The position numbers were made by a program, and so were the translations under genes. From the NCBI GenBank assembly GCA_963971405.1, contig OZ020492.1, positions 6,076,001 through 6,140,000 of the forward strand: 64,000 nucleotides of DNA, given 5' to 3'. This document shows, one piece after another, positions 1 through 12,900 of the stretch (its first letter is position 1; every line of letters starts with the position of its first letter). Source of the DNA: Psococerastis gibbosa (taxonomy: Eukaryota > Arthropoda > Insecta > Psocodea > Psocidae). Below the pieces are notes generated by a model. That model was not told where the DNA came from and ran no database searches. It worked only from the letters and a program-made list of their open reading frames with translations.

Positions 1-258
1 CCCACTGGTTTAAATGAAAATACTAACGTAGGTACCAAAAATTTAATATTTCCTATTATAAGATGCATAAAGACAAGTAAGTAGTCTTCTACAACTTACA
101 TGAGCCAAATCTTTAATAACTTAATTTTTTAATTAAATAAAAAATCATGAAAACAACAAATTTTGGGGGTGCTAATTTTCTACATAGCATGTCCTCTTAA
201 TGGGTTCACTCGCACCATTCCATTTTGCAGTGGTGTCTGGAACCCCCCCCCCCCCCCA

Positions 259-264
259 TTTATT
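259..264 (-). terminator. Candidate polyadenylation signal AATAAA
   Basis: This is the first clear AATAAA on the minus strand after the stop codon, implying a 3' UTR of about 0.5 kb. A single hexamer in AT-rich DNA is weak evidence. Confidence 0.3.
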
Positions 265-539
265 CCCGCGAGGAGACCACGGTCCCCCTGTTTCTAGTTT
301 GTTAATAAAGTTCTCGTCTGCTGCAATATCAAAAAAGGTTTGCCAAACTATTTCAGGCCTATTTTTTTAAATACATTCCCCGGGGGAAACCCCCGGACCC
401 CCCTTGTTAGCTGTGATATTCTTTACTTGTAAAATGTATGCATAACTATTTCAAAGTGCGTAAATTCCACTATTCTTTTTCAAAATAATTCCTGCCAATT
501 TGTGAGCGTTGTTGGGGGGAAGGAATTATTCAATGAATG

Positions 540-745
540 AATAACATTTTCCTTAACAAAAAATTTTCTGGTGACCTTCATACCAAATTTCATCAAACAC
601 CAGCGAATGTACCAGCTAATCGAATTTCAGACAAATATTTCGTAAAAGAACGCTTTTGTAGTAGTTGTACTCAAAACGTGTAAATCCGTTGAGATCTCGA
701 AATCGAAAATTTCAAGCGGGTAAATAGCAAAGCGATGAAACGTCG
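540..745 (-). mobile_element. HINE-like repeat fragment
   Basis: The minus strand carries diverged versions of the family's 5' blocks (CGAGATCTCAACGGATTTAC and the TTTTACGAAATATTTGTC segment). It lies in the predicted 3' UTR of the protease. Confidence 0.6.
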
Positions 746-758
746 GAAGATTCGTCGT

Positions 759-952
759 CTATGATTTAGTAATCTCACTTCGAATCCATTTAGAAGTGGC
801 CGAGATTTTCTGATATATACCGGGCTGGTGGTCTATGGCACAACCAAACCCGGCGGATGTGACCCCCGCCAGGGTCCACTGCTCTTTATGGACGACTATG
901 AGGGGTCCACCGGAGTCACCCAGACAGGCATCCACATGACCATCGCTGTGAC
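759..952 (-). CDS. Protease coding exon 7: catalytic serine, C-terminus and stop
   Basis: It encodes HSDGHVDACLGDSGGPLIVV, then TSAGFGCAIDHQPGIYQKIS and a C-terminal helix containing KWIRSEI, ending in TAG at 761-759. Ser258 is the nucleophile and Asp252 the S1 base. The usual Trp of the SWG motif is Ala here (SAG). A GT inside the PGIY codons resembles a donor, but reading straight through gives a normal S1 C-terminus and a stop, so no further exon is needed. Confidence 0.95.
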
Positions 953-3900
953 CTAAAAATTATATTATCAATTAATCAATCAATCAACCATGTACGTATA
1001 TTGCCAAAGATAACATATTACAAAAAACGGTTTCCCGTAAGGCAATGGATGTCCTTACGTAGTTTGATTTTAGCTATACTTAATAAGAAGTTACCAGGAA
1101 AATAACCTTCCTCTATTTGCGATGTTGCGGTCAGAAACATGTCTGCCAGCCGGAGAATTTAAGATACCCGCCGGCCATGCCTTGGATAGTATGTAAACCG
1201 GGCCTTCCTAGTTGAGTGTAAGAGAGGGCTTTACAGCCCTAACTCCGCTAGGTAGGCTTCGTATTAGAACAAAAAAAAAAAAATAATAATCATTTAAACC
1301 AGGAGGGCTAGTGTAAGAGAGATCCTTACTCAAACTAGATTCGTTCAGTAGTAAAACAAAAATTCATTATTTATTTGTTAATTAATTTTTTTATTACTAA
1401 ACAAATAGCAAGGCTCTAACCCCATCATCACTGCCCTCTTTTACCTTTTCTATTAATTAAATAAATAGATTTATATGTATATATTTCAGTTAAATTATGC
1501 ATTCAAGTAACCAGCATGTAATAAACAAGAAAGTATAAAGTAAAATCGTCAAAATGTCGTCAAAATCAGGTAGTTCAGTATTTATCATTGTGCCTCAGTG
1601 ACAGTTTAGAAAGGTTTCTCTAAGAGATAGTTTCTAAGCAATTTAGGGAAACTTTGCTTGGAATAGTAACCTGTTTGGTTTGCTTGCTCCACCTAAAATA
1701 CACACCTAAAATGTACCTGAAGTTTAGAAGCATCGATTGAAAGGTTCAACAGAAAAATGATTTTTTAGTCATTTTTCATGAAAATTGAATTGATTATTTA
1801 TTTCTGCCCCAGAACCAAATTGTCAAGGGCAAAAACCTTTAGGTTTTGTTTATTCTAATAACAAAAAATTGTTGAAACCGTATTTAGCCATTTATGTTTT
1901 AGTTTTTTGAGGTAAAAGCCCAAAATTGAAAAAAAATGGTCCCGAGATATGACGCTTCACCTACATCCCAAATTTCATCATAATCTATCAAGTAGTTTGC
2001 CCAGAGATCGATGCACAGACAGACCGACCTACAGACAGACATGCATCTCGTAAAACCCCCTTTTTGCTTTTTGGGTTCCTGGGACTTCAAAAGGTGTAAT
2101 TGACATTTAAAAAATCCAAAATTTCGATAATCACAAATCTTTCCTTATCCGTACTAACGGATGCATAGGAAAGCCAAAACCCGGCTGCTGGGAATACTGA
2201 CGACAATGCCCCAAATAGAGCAGAGTTCAAGAAATGATCTTCCACCAGTCCTCAGGCACATAGCTCGAGTAGGTTGAGTTCGTTAATGGAATAAATAGTA
2301 AATTCAATTTCCCAATTTGAAACCAACCTGGAGAAATTAGGGCTACTGTGCACTCACAACTAGGAAGGCCCGGGCGTTAATCTATAAAACACATTAGAAA
2401 ATTGTGCTTCATAAAATAAATAAATGAAGAAATGCAACATAACAAAAATTAGGAGCAAAACCATCATAATGTAATGCCACAATAAAAATAAGTGTGCTGG
2501 AATATTCCCTGCAAAGGATTCCATTGACAGCCCCTGCCTGGTGAGTTATACAGGTATTAATTTAAATAATTAATAATTTGAAATCGTGGAAAAGTGCAGA
2601 AGACCATGCCGTCGCCAACCATTAAGCACTGTAGCGGATTCAATTTACGGACCGAGTTTCGTGGGGGCTGTAAGAAATGGTTACTGTCTCGCTTATTAGC
2701 TATGTGAGACAGGGTCTTGTTATAATTTACTCCCGCTGGTAAGTAAACCTGTCGACGAGATTTTCAGTAAATATTCAACGTTTCGTCAACATCTACGGTT
2801 GACATCTTCATTATTATCTTCATCATCATCATCTTCTAAAATTGTGTCTCGGGGCCTCACTAGAAATGAAATGAAATGAAAAACGTCTTTACATTAGGCG
2901 AGCTTTAGCCCCGAAGAGCTACTCTACTACCTAACCTATTTTCCTTTACAATTTTTTTCACATTAATATCATAAAATTATTCCCTGAGAAAAAAGAAAAG
3001 AAAAAACTCAACTATAGAAACAGCTTCAAAAGGACCATCAGCCCAGATTGTACTGTATTATCATCTGACTCCGCCCATGAGAGCCTCTTTGGTTATACGT
3101 AATGGAATTTTTGCCAGGCGTACCCTGAACGCAGCCTTAAGTTTTAGGTTTTAACATACAATAATAATAATAATAATCGCCTTTAATGAAAAAAAAAAAA
3201 AACTACAACATTGTTCGCAGCGAATATTAGGGCCAAAAGCCATCTCTTACAATTAACTGCTTAAAATAAAATGATGATAGACTGTAAAAAATAATCTCAT
3301 TCAGGCGCGGATCTAGAATGGGACCAAGGAGGGGGCTAAGATTAAATATGAAATTTTTTTGAAAAATAGGGCTGAAATATTGGGGTTTTACGCATTTCCA
3401 GAGCAATAAGGGTTCTATATCATAGGTAATTAATGCAACTGAGCACAAGGGAAGACTGAAATAGTGAGGTTTTACGCATTTTGAGGAACCTAATGGGAGG
3501 GGGGGGGGGAATAAGAAAACTCGAGGCAACCGAAATTTACCGCTAGGTTAATTATTTACCAGGGAACTATTGTAGTACCCCCGATTGATAAATAGGAAAG
3601 CATGTACGGGTTCACTCGTACCGATTCTTTTATAACGAACCTGAATTGTTAATACTCTTTCTGAACTTGCATACTCAATAGTAAGGCACTATATACCCGG
3701 TATTGTCATCCGCCATGTTGTATCCCATATTTCCTATATGGCAAGTATTGTAAGAAAAGTAAAAGATTGAAAAATATTGAAAAAAACGAATACACGTTTT
3801 AGTATTTTTTAATTAAACACTGCCCTAATTGGTAGCACGTTTTTTAAATAATAATAAATAAACAACGGTAAATTTCTAAAAATAAATAGGTAAACACCCA

Positions 3901-6900
3901 ATGCTTGGCATATACACCACACTTATAGTGGATACAATATGGTGGTGACAATACCTGTCTAATATAGAGCCCTACTCAATAGAGTCGGGAAAAAACATTG
4001 GGGAGGCCCGGCCTCAGTTTCCCAACAATGGGGTACTCAGGTGGCCTGGGACCTGAGCCTAAGCGGCTTTATGGCCTCAATAGCCCAATATACGATAATA
4101 AAGTAGCCACTGACGTGCCACATGAGGAATGGCTTGCTAAAATTTATCGTTACATATTACTATAGCAGTTACGCGTAAGGGGTAACGCAGGGACGGATCC
4201 AGCCAATTTTTTTTTTGGGGGGGTAGTTGTGGGTCAAAATAGGAAAAACATATGTAGGATCGATAAAAGTACAAAAGTAGAGCATAATAAATTAATTTAC
4301 AATAGATATACCAAATTTTGGGGGGGGGGGCAGCTACCCCCCTACCCCCCTCTGTATCCGTCCTTGGGGTAACGCGTATTTTACCGATTTCTTCGGACAT
4401 TAATGGAATTTTTTTAAAACAATACATTGTATATATTGAATATAGCTGTGTTTTTACTGGCAAACTTGAAACTGGTAGACGTTCTCAGTGTCAACCTACA
4501 TTGAGTTACAAGCGACAATTGACCATTGTGACGTCAGTATCTGTCACAGTAGGTTTTTTCCGGGTCGGTTTGCAAACCTTGGCAAGGTCTGCAAACATGA
4601 TCTGGCTTGTGCATTTTGTCGCATCACTTCGGGTGTCGGTTGATGCATGTAGAACTTCAGGCTGTGTACCGTAGATGTCTAGGCCGCTTATGCTTATACA
4701 TGGGCGAGACCGGCTTCTTACGGTGTACAGTCTGATTAATCTCTAACGGTCATCCGGAGGTGATAAAAAGGCAGCGACTGACAGTTACTGCGTCCAGTCT
4801 CATCCAACTTTTACCGTAAACGTTCTTTTATTTTTGACATATTATGTATTTTTTGATTCTTGACTCGCCAAAATCACTTTATTAGAAGATCTCCAAATTG
4901 TGAACGTATAAAAGTGTATAGTGATTATTAGATATAATTGTGAGTGAACTTCAAGAATGAATTTCATGTGAACGCAGTAATGGGGCGGTGAGCGAGGGCT
5001 CCCCCCCAATCATGCTGATCCAGTACTCAGAGCTGAGCGCATCGGCCCATTGCCCCTCGCGCCCCTTTCGACGGTTACCAGGGACCTCTACACTGTCAAT
5101 CCAGCCGAGTTACCAAACTGGCACAAGTGCGTGATATCCCACTTATAGAGTAAGTCCGCTATATGTGAATAATATAATGTACAACCATGTTTACCTACGA
5201 TATTTCTTATTAATTAGCAGAATGACCTATCCGTAGCTAGTCGGATGCTTGAGGAGATTTTAGAGTCAGTTCAAGAGAAATCTCCACAAGAAAAATGGCG
5301 CCCAACGTAAAATTTTTTTTTTTTTTTAACTTGATTAATGGTTTTTGATAGATAATGTTTCTGTGTTGCAGTTTTATTTTTTCTCTTGCATTTTGCCACT
5401 TACGGCTAATTCGGATTGTTCGCAATGTAACGTAATGATATTGTTCCTGGAATTTTTAATTGCACATGGTTTGCGGTCATATTTGTATAAGATAGTACTT
5501 TGCCATACGGTATGTTGTTCATAAGATGCCTTGCACTAGGTTCATATTGTACAGTTTTTTTGGTGAGCTCTTTATTCACGTAACGCGTACGTAATTATTT
5601 CTCCCAAATTTGATACATGCACATCTGGCGTGGGTCGATTGGTCACTGGCTAGAGTGCGACTTGAACGAATTTTCACTTGTTTCGGTGATGGAGAATGCT
5701 GTTAGTGGATGGTTTCTTATATTGGGATCTGCTGGAGTTTGGTGTCTTCTTAGGTAATCTGGTGTAACTCTTAATTGAAATTTTTCCTAAGGTGTCGGGA
5801 GTGCCTATGCGAGCCATGGGTTTGGGCTTGTCTTATTAGGTTGCCTCCTGTCAACTGCTACATGTGCGAGCAGGTTCGTTTTTGTTAAAATCAGCTGTTA
5901 GTCCAGTAACGTGTATGCTTTACTGAGAAACTAGGCGTAATTTTTTTTTTTTTTTCTTTTGCTTTTATTTTTCTCTCTAATTGGGTAAGTTTTTCATGTA
6001 CGTTAATTTCTGCCAGTATATTGTCGTGGGCATTGCCAGCCGACAATTGGCTACTGAGATTATTGTATATCTAGATTCTACTTCCTGATTGACTCTTGCC
6101 TACTACGAGAATTAATGTGTGGTTTTTTTTTTTTCATTACACGTACACGTACCTTTTACACCGTTAATTTGCTCAAGGGGGAGTGTTGGGTTAGAATGTT
6201 AAACTGAGGCCCATAGGGGGGTTAGGTAGAGTTACATAGGTTACCTACATACTGTATACGTACAGGTTGGCGTGGTTTAGGTTGAGTGTTTTATATAGGT
6301 TGGTGTTTGGATGGACTGGTTACTGTTTTGGGGTTAGGGCGAGTGCCCGCCTTACCTATTTTATGAAAATTGTAGCCTTGGCTCATGTGACATTTTTAAA
6401 TTCTTGACTGGTCGTTCTTCTCTTTGGGTTGTTTCAATATGCTTGGCAACCTATTTGGTTGTGTAGATGACAAGAGTTCGGTTTCCTTTTTGTTTACAGG
6501 TTCCCTAGAAGTATGTTTGTATCTGGTTAAAGTTCCCCTGGGGACCCCAGATTGTGAATGGTGCCCCCTCTTGCTTCCTCGGTGGTTGAGCCGGGCAGTT
6601 TTGACCTGTTGTATCACACCTGGGGTATGTTTGTAGCGGGTTCGCCTGAACTTTCAGTGAGATACCTCCTCTAGTTTTGGTTCCATTGGTTGTCGAGCCT
6701 GGCAGTTTTGGCCTGTTGTATCACGCCATGGACGACTAGTAGCAGGCTCGTCTGATTTGTCAGTGACGCTGTTTGAGATGTTGGTACTGATGGAACTCTG
6801 GTTTTCCTGTCCAACTTGTATGTTTGCTTGTGTGAATGAGTCTTGTGGTTCTCTGAAATGTATGTCATTGGTTTCCTTTTTATTTATTTATATCTCTTGT

Positions 6901-9900
6901 CACCTCAGAACCCGACTCTGTATTTTTCTTGGTATCGTATACCCGATTGCTCCTTAATGATTGAATTGTAACATGTACCCTAATCTGTGTCTGACTTGCA
7001 GAACTGTTTATTATTTTTTGGTCTTCTTTCTCTCTCCTTTCGCTTTTTTTTTGGGGGGGGGGGGGATATTCTGTGACGTCAGTATCTGTCACAGTAGGTT
7101 TTTTCCGGGTCGGTTTGCAAACCTTGGCAAGGTCTGCAAACATGATCTGGCTTGTGCATTTTGTCGCATCACTTCGGGTGTCGGTTGATGCATGTAGAAC
7201 TTCAGGCTGTGTACCGTAGATGTCTAGGCCGCTTATGCTTATACATGGGCGAGACCGGCTTCTTACGGTGTACAGTCTGATTAATCTCTAACGGTCATCC
7301 GGAGGTGATAAAAAGGCAGCGACTGACAGTTACTGCGTCCAGTCTCATCCAACTTTTACCGTAAACGTTCTTTTATTTTTGACATATTATGTATTTTTTG
7401 ATTCTTGACTCGCCAAAATCACTTTATTAGAAGATCTCCAAATTGTGAACGTATAAAAGTGTATAGTGATTATTAGATATAATTGTGAGTGAACTTCAAG
7501 AATGAATTTCATGTGAACGCAGTAATGGGGCGGTGAGCGAGGGCTCCCCCCCAATCATGCTGATCCAGTACTCAGAGCTGAGCGCATCGGCCCATTGCCC
7601 CTCGCGCCCCTTTCGACGGTTACCAGGGACCTCTACACTGTCAATCCAGCCGAGTTACCAAACTGGCACAAGTGCGTGATATCCCACTTATAGAGTAAGT
7701 CCGCTATATGTGAATAATATAATGTACAACCATGTTTACCTACGATATTTCTTATTAATTAGCAGAATGACCTATCCGTAGCTAGTCGGATGCTTGAGGA
7801 GATTTTAGAGTCAGTTCAAGAGAAATCTCCACACCATGGACGTATACAGGGGTTGGGGGCCAGGAAGGTAGCTGCCCCCTTAAAATGTAGTAAATCTATA
7901 GTAAGTTAATTTATTATTATATTAATTAAATTATTAATATAAATTATAAATTAATATATTAATTTAATCTATGCTACATTTATGTTTGTTCTATTCTGCT
8001 GACCCACAACTACCAGCCCCCCCCCCCCCAAATGGGCTGGATCCCTCCCTCCAAACGACTAGCTAAGACGAGATTAACGCTGACACAGTATTATTGGTGA
8101 GGGCCCAGCTTCCCCAAGTCTGAATGAACCCTAGGACCTAGGTTATCGCTGTTGCGTTTTATTGCTTTCCAATTTATACGTAGTATAAGGAAAGCTTTGT
8201 GATGGTCCAAATTTCGATTCCGAGATTTCAACGGATTTACACATTTTGAGGTCCCAGGAACCCAAAAAAGTGGTTTTTACGAAATGTCTGTCTGTCTCTC
8301 TGTCTGTCTGTCTGTCTGTCTGTCTGTCGCTCTGTCGCTCTGTCTGTCTGTTCATCGATTTCCGGACAAACTACTCGGTGGATTTAAATGAAATTTGGCA
8401 TGCTTGTAGATTTACAAAAATCATACCTCGGAATATTTTTTTTTTTTTGACCAACTCAATTTGGGGGGGTTTTATTCTCAAAAAACTCCAAAAAAATGTC
8501 TAAAAACATTATTTCTCAAAAACGCCTCCAACGATTTCTTCTAAATGCACATATATTGCAGTCGTTATTAATGTTGATAAAATGTGGGGGTCGCTTGCCC
8601 CTTGATAGTTTGCTTCTAGGGGTAAAAAAATAAAAATAACTAAATTTTAATGAAAAATGACTAAAAAATAATTTTTCTGCGAAATCTTTCTACCGATATT
8701 TCTAACTTCAGGCTTGTTTTAGATGTTAAATTGAGTAACGAAACCGGACAGTTTGCCTTTCCAAAAAACTATTAGGTTTTGTGCAAAAAAAAATTTTTTT
8801 TTTAATGGAAGCTAATTCACGCTGAAATGTATTGCGTGCCCTGCCATTATTGCTGTGTGGTAATGTGTTGGTCTGACCTATCTAGGATTTACGTCACCTT
8901 CAGTGACGTCAGGTGGACGACCCCCCCCCCCCACCCCCGTGATATGCAAAATTGGAAAGCATGTTCGAGTAAACTCGGACCAGTTCTTTAGTGAATTAAC
9001 GAAGATAATAGACGGTTTATAATAGATTAGATGAGGTTTAATTGAGTATAAGAGACCAGATTCGCAGACTTTGCTAATGGTTTGCTACTTGATACTGTAG
9101 ATAATTATTATTATCGTTAATTGTTTTAATTTAGAGTCTGCATCTATAATAGCCTCTGGCTTTTCTGTATTTGCAAAAAGGGAGTTGCTTGCTATCTAAG
9201 TGATTAAACTATTTATGGAACATTATTGTATTGTCAATAAACTGGTAAATAATGATTTTTACTTTCTAATACGCCAACCTGCGGGGTTAGGGCTATAAAG
9301 CCTTCACTTACACTCAACCAGGAAGGCACGGGACCGCCTGCTTTATATGACCTCTAAAACATGGCGAGAAAATGCAGCAAGGCCTGAGGACTGATGGTAC
9401 AAGATCCTCTTTGTTGACGACTGCTCTATTTGTGGTGTTTTTTTTTTTTTTATATAAGTTGGGGTACAGGTGTTACCTGTGTGCACTTAAGCCTATTGGC
9501 CTATTGTGCCCCCTACAACAAAGTATCTACATCACTTCTACATCACTTTCTCGAGACCTATCTCCCTCACGAGAGCCAGGATCTTGAGGGGATTCAGAAG
9601 TGGTAGGTCTTTTACATGTAACTGCAAGCTTTCCGAGCATGCTGCTCTTCTTCGTGCGATTGCATCGCATCGCATCGCAGGTCCTCCGCACCTTCATTGC
9701 AGAATCTGCAAGACTATAGTTGTCTCCCTAAGAGACTCCAGATATTTAACCCCAGGACCAAAGACGCCAAGGCCTGTTCTTGGTTTGGTACTTCCTAGCC
9801 TAGAGCCATCAGTATACCACTTGATTGTGTGACTATTGAGAATTCCTGCTGATTCGCAGCATTCTTTCATTGTCCCTAATATAGTTTCGAATTCCCTCCT

Positions 9901-12900
9901 AAAACAGTATTTTGGATGGATTCTATCGCTTGGCATATCCAGGCAGTGGTCAGACGTAGTCAGAGAGGCTGAGTCTCTCTTAATTGCCCTTCCACTCCTA
10001 GTAATGCCATTTTGCAGAAGTTTCCACTGCAACATGGAGGGGTGGGAAGTCCAGTACTATCTCCATTGCTGCAGTGGGACAGGATTACATGGCCCCTGTA
10101 AAGCATCATGTTAGAGAATACGGGCTTCTGAATGTAGCCATAATTTGGATTATTCAGAGAAAAATTCTCATGTGGTTTGATTTTGCCATGTCCATGAAGC
10201 CATGACCAATGATATGGTTACAGCAGGAAAAGACAGGCAGAATTTGGGGTGTTGTGGTCGGCAACATGGCTGGCCTACCATTGAAGGTAAGGGAGCCAGG
10301 TCCGACAAAAATATTGCCTTTAATAACGAGTCGCGATCCCCAACCGTCCGTTTCGTCGGCCAGCTATTAGCCCATTGGAGAGAGACTCGTATCTCGTATC
10401 TGTATCTGTATCTGATAAGTTATGCTTTCGCCTGTTCCATTGCGTCAATGGTAAGCTTGTCTCAGCTTGTCAATTATCGCTTGTAACCGGTATATGTCGA
10501 CATCGAGAACGTATACCAGTTTGCCAATGGCCAAAATTCATACGGAAATAATACAAGTAATGTCCGAAATTCAGGGGGTCGTTGGCATTGGGCAAGGGAC
10601 ATATAGACCTATAAGTGGGCCTGCATCCATAAACGTCATTAAGTAAATAAATAGCTAACCCATTGGAGAGGAAATATACTGTGGAATGACTTCACTGAAT
10701 TATGAGGAAATAATTTATTGTCAAAACAAGAGTTTTTTGAAGTTTTTCGAATGTGAGCAGGGGCTTTGAGGTGGGGTTTGTGTCCTTTGAGTGTCTGCGG
10801 ACATTTGAGATTATTTCACGTTATTGCTTTCCAATTTATACGTAGTCATTGAATATATAACACTATAGAATGGTCACGACGGTCAAATATTGCAAACAGG
10901 CTTTTCTGGTGAAAAACCTACAAACTAGAAAAAAGATCGGACGTCCCGCTGGTGTCAGCCCATTGTGCAATTCGTCAGGGTCCAACTCGTCACATCTTTA
11001 CCAGGGACGGTCTAAATACCCTCACTATGCAATACTCTCAATTTCTTCCTGCCCCTTCAATTGGCTACCTACTTTAATAATGGCCAGTGGTATATACTGT
11101 ATATATTTTATTGCTTTCCAATTTATACGTAGTAAAAGGAAAGCTTTGTGATGGTCGAAATTTTCGATTCCGAGATTTCAACGGATTTAAACGTTTTCAG
11201 GTCCCAGCAGCCTGATCGGGGCGTTTATAAGACCGGTATTTATTTAATCCACTGGTAAACAAGATAATTTTATAATGAAAAGTGCTATTCAAAATTTGTT
11301 TGTTTACAATTATAATCCTAGGGTATTTATTTAACCCCGGTATTATAAACACCTCGATCAGACTGCAGGAACCCAAAAAAGTGGTTTTTACGAAATGTCT
11401 GTCTATCTGTCTGCCTGTGCATCGATTTCCGGGCAAACTAAGCGGTCGATTTTGATGAAATTTAGCATGTAGGTTTACAAAAATCATACCTCGGCATCGT
11501 TTTTTTTATTTTGGGCCAATTCAATTTGGGGGGGGGGGGGTTTATTCACAAAAAACTCCCAAAAAACGTCTAAAAAAATTATTTCTCAAAAACGGCTCCA
11601 ACGATTTCTTTTAAATGCTCATATATTGTAGTTGTTGTTAATGCTGAAAAATTGCGGGGGTCGCTTGCCCCTTGATAGTTTGCTTCTGGGGGTAAAAAAA
11701 TAAAAATAACTAAATTTTAATGAGAAATGACTAAAAAATAATTTTTCTGTGAAACCTTTCTATCGATGATTTCTACCTTCAGGCATGTTTTAGGTGTTAA
11801 ATTGAGTAACTAAACCGGATAGGTTGCTCTCCCAAAAAAATATTTGATTTTGCACAAAAAATTATTTTTTGGAAAAATGATAGAAAATTCGCGCTCAAAT
11901 GCCTTGCGTGTCCTGCCATTATTGCTGTGTGGTAATTAATGTGTTGGTCTGACCTATCTAGAATTTATCTCACTTCCAGTGACGTCAGGTGGACCTCCCC
12001 CCCCCCCCCCCCCCGAGATATCGGAAATTTAACAACTGGAAAATCATTTACCATGAAATTACTCATATTCCCTATCTACTAATGTTCAGCTGAGCTTCTT
12101 CAAATTCAAATTGGAATAATGCTAAGGCGGCTATTCCACTGGTTAATTATACTTCAAATTTGATTTTGTCATTGACGGAAAATCTTCAATGATGATTTAT
12201 TTATTTTTACACCACATTCCACTGGTTTTCAACAATTGATCATTTTTGCTTTCAATTTTTTCCAAATTTGTAAGTTTGCCCGCAGTCAGTAATTTTCATG
12301 AAAAATTATTAAAAAATAATTTTTCTGCGAAACCTTTCTATCGATTATTTCTACCTTCAGGCATGTTTTAGGTGTTAAATTGATTAACGAAACCGGACAG
12401 GTTGCTCTCCCAAAAAACCATTTGGTTTTGAGCAAAAATTTTGTGTTTTGAAAAAATGATAGAAAATTTACGCTTAAATGCATTGCTTGCCCTGCCATTA
12501 TTGCTATGTGGTATTGTGTTGGTCTGACCTATCTGGAATTTAACTCATCTCCAGTGACATCAGGTGCTACAACCCCCCCCCCCCCCCGAAATATCGGAAA
12601 TGTAACTATAAGAAAATTATTTACCATGAAATTATTCATTTTCTCTATCTGCTAATTTTGATCAATTGGAAAGCATGTTCGAATAAACTCGGACCGGTTC
12701 TTAGAGATGTAAAGAAGAAAAAAAACACACACAGTAATGCACGTATTGGACTTATAATTATCTTGAAACATTTAAGTATAAATGAACGAGGCCCGTGAAC
12801 TGCTCAGTTCTCTCTAAATGAGTAAATGCTGTACCTGGCCCTGTTCTGAAACAGGGATAAGGAAATGTACAATGTGACTTGCAACCCCTAGCTGGACCCA

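Larger units (their letters stand above)
1..758 (-). other. 3' UTR and downstream flank of the protease gene
   Basis: No coding sequence is seen. The stretch 540-745 is a scrap of the HINE-like repeat lying in sense with the gene. A C-homopolymer run sits at 243-257, and a short relic of the repeat's 3' hairpin region near 185-230. The transcript end is not defined by sequence alone. Confidence 0.55.
4527..7833 (+). mobile_element. Non-autonomous LTR retrotransposon, complete
   Basis: Two 762-bp LTRs (4527-5288, 7072-7833) start TGTGACGTC and end CTCCACA. They are flanked by the 4-bp duplication CCAT (4523-4526, 7834-7837). By eye the LTRs are indistinguishable, so insertion was recent. The 1.8-kb interior has a primer-binding site and a G-rich tract before the 3' LTR but no gag, protease, RT or integrase, only short chance frames. 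It must depend on proteins from a related autonomous element. The 4-bp duplication and Lys primer suggest Ty3/Gypsy parentage; this is inference. Confidence 0.92.

Noticed and set aside
816-826. GT after CCC G in the last exon (GTATATATC) as a splice donor
   Set aside because: Reading through yields PGIYQKIS, a C-terminal helix with KWI and a stop, exactly the normal end of an S1 protease.
4318-4674. 118-codon plus-strand frame at the MITE/LTR boundary
   Set aside because: It starts in a MITE and ends in an LTR; no protein family matches and the LTR part is non-coding in its second copy.
8143-8503. Open frames across the GTCT tract (rich in TDRQ or SVCL repeats)
   Set aside because: They are translations of the microsatellite inside the HINE-like repeat and recur at each copy in both directions.
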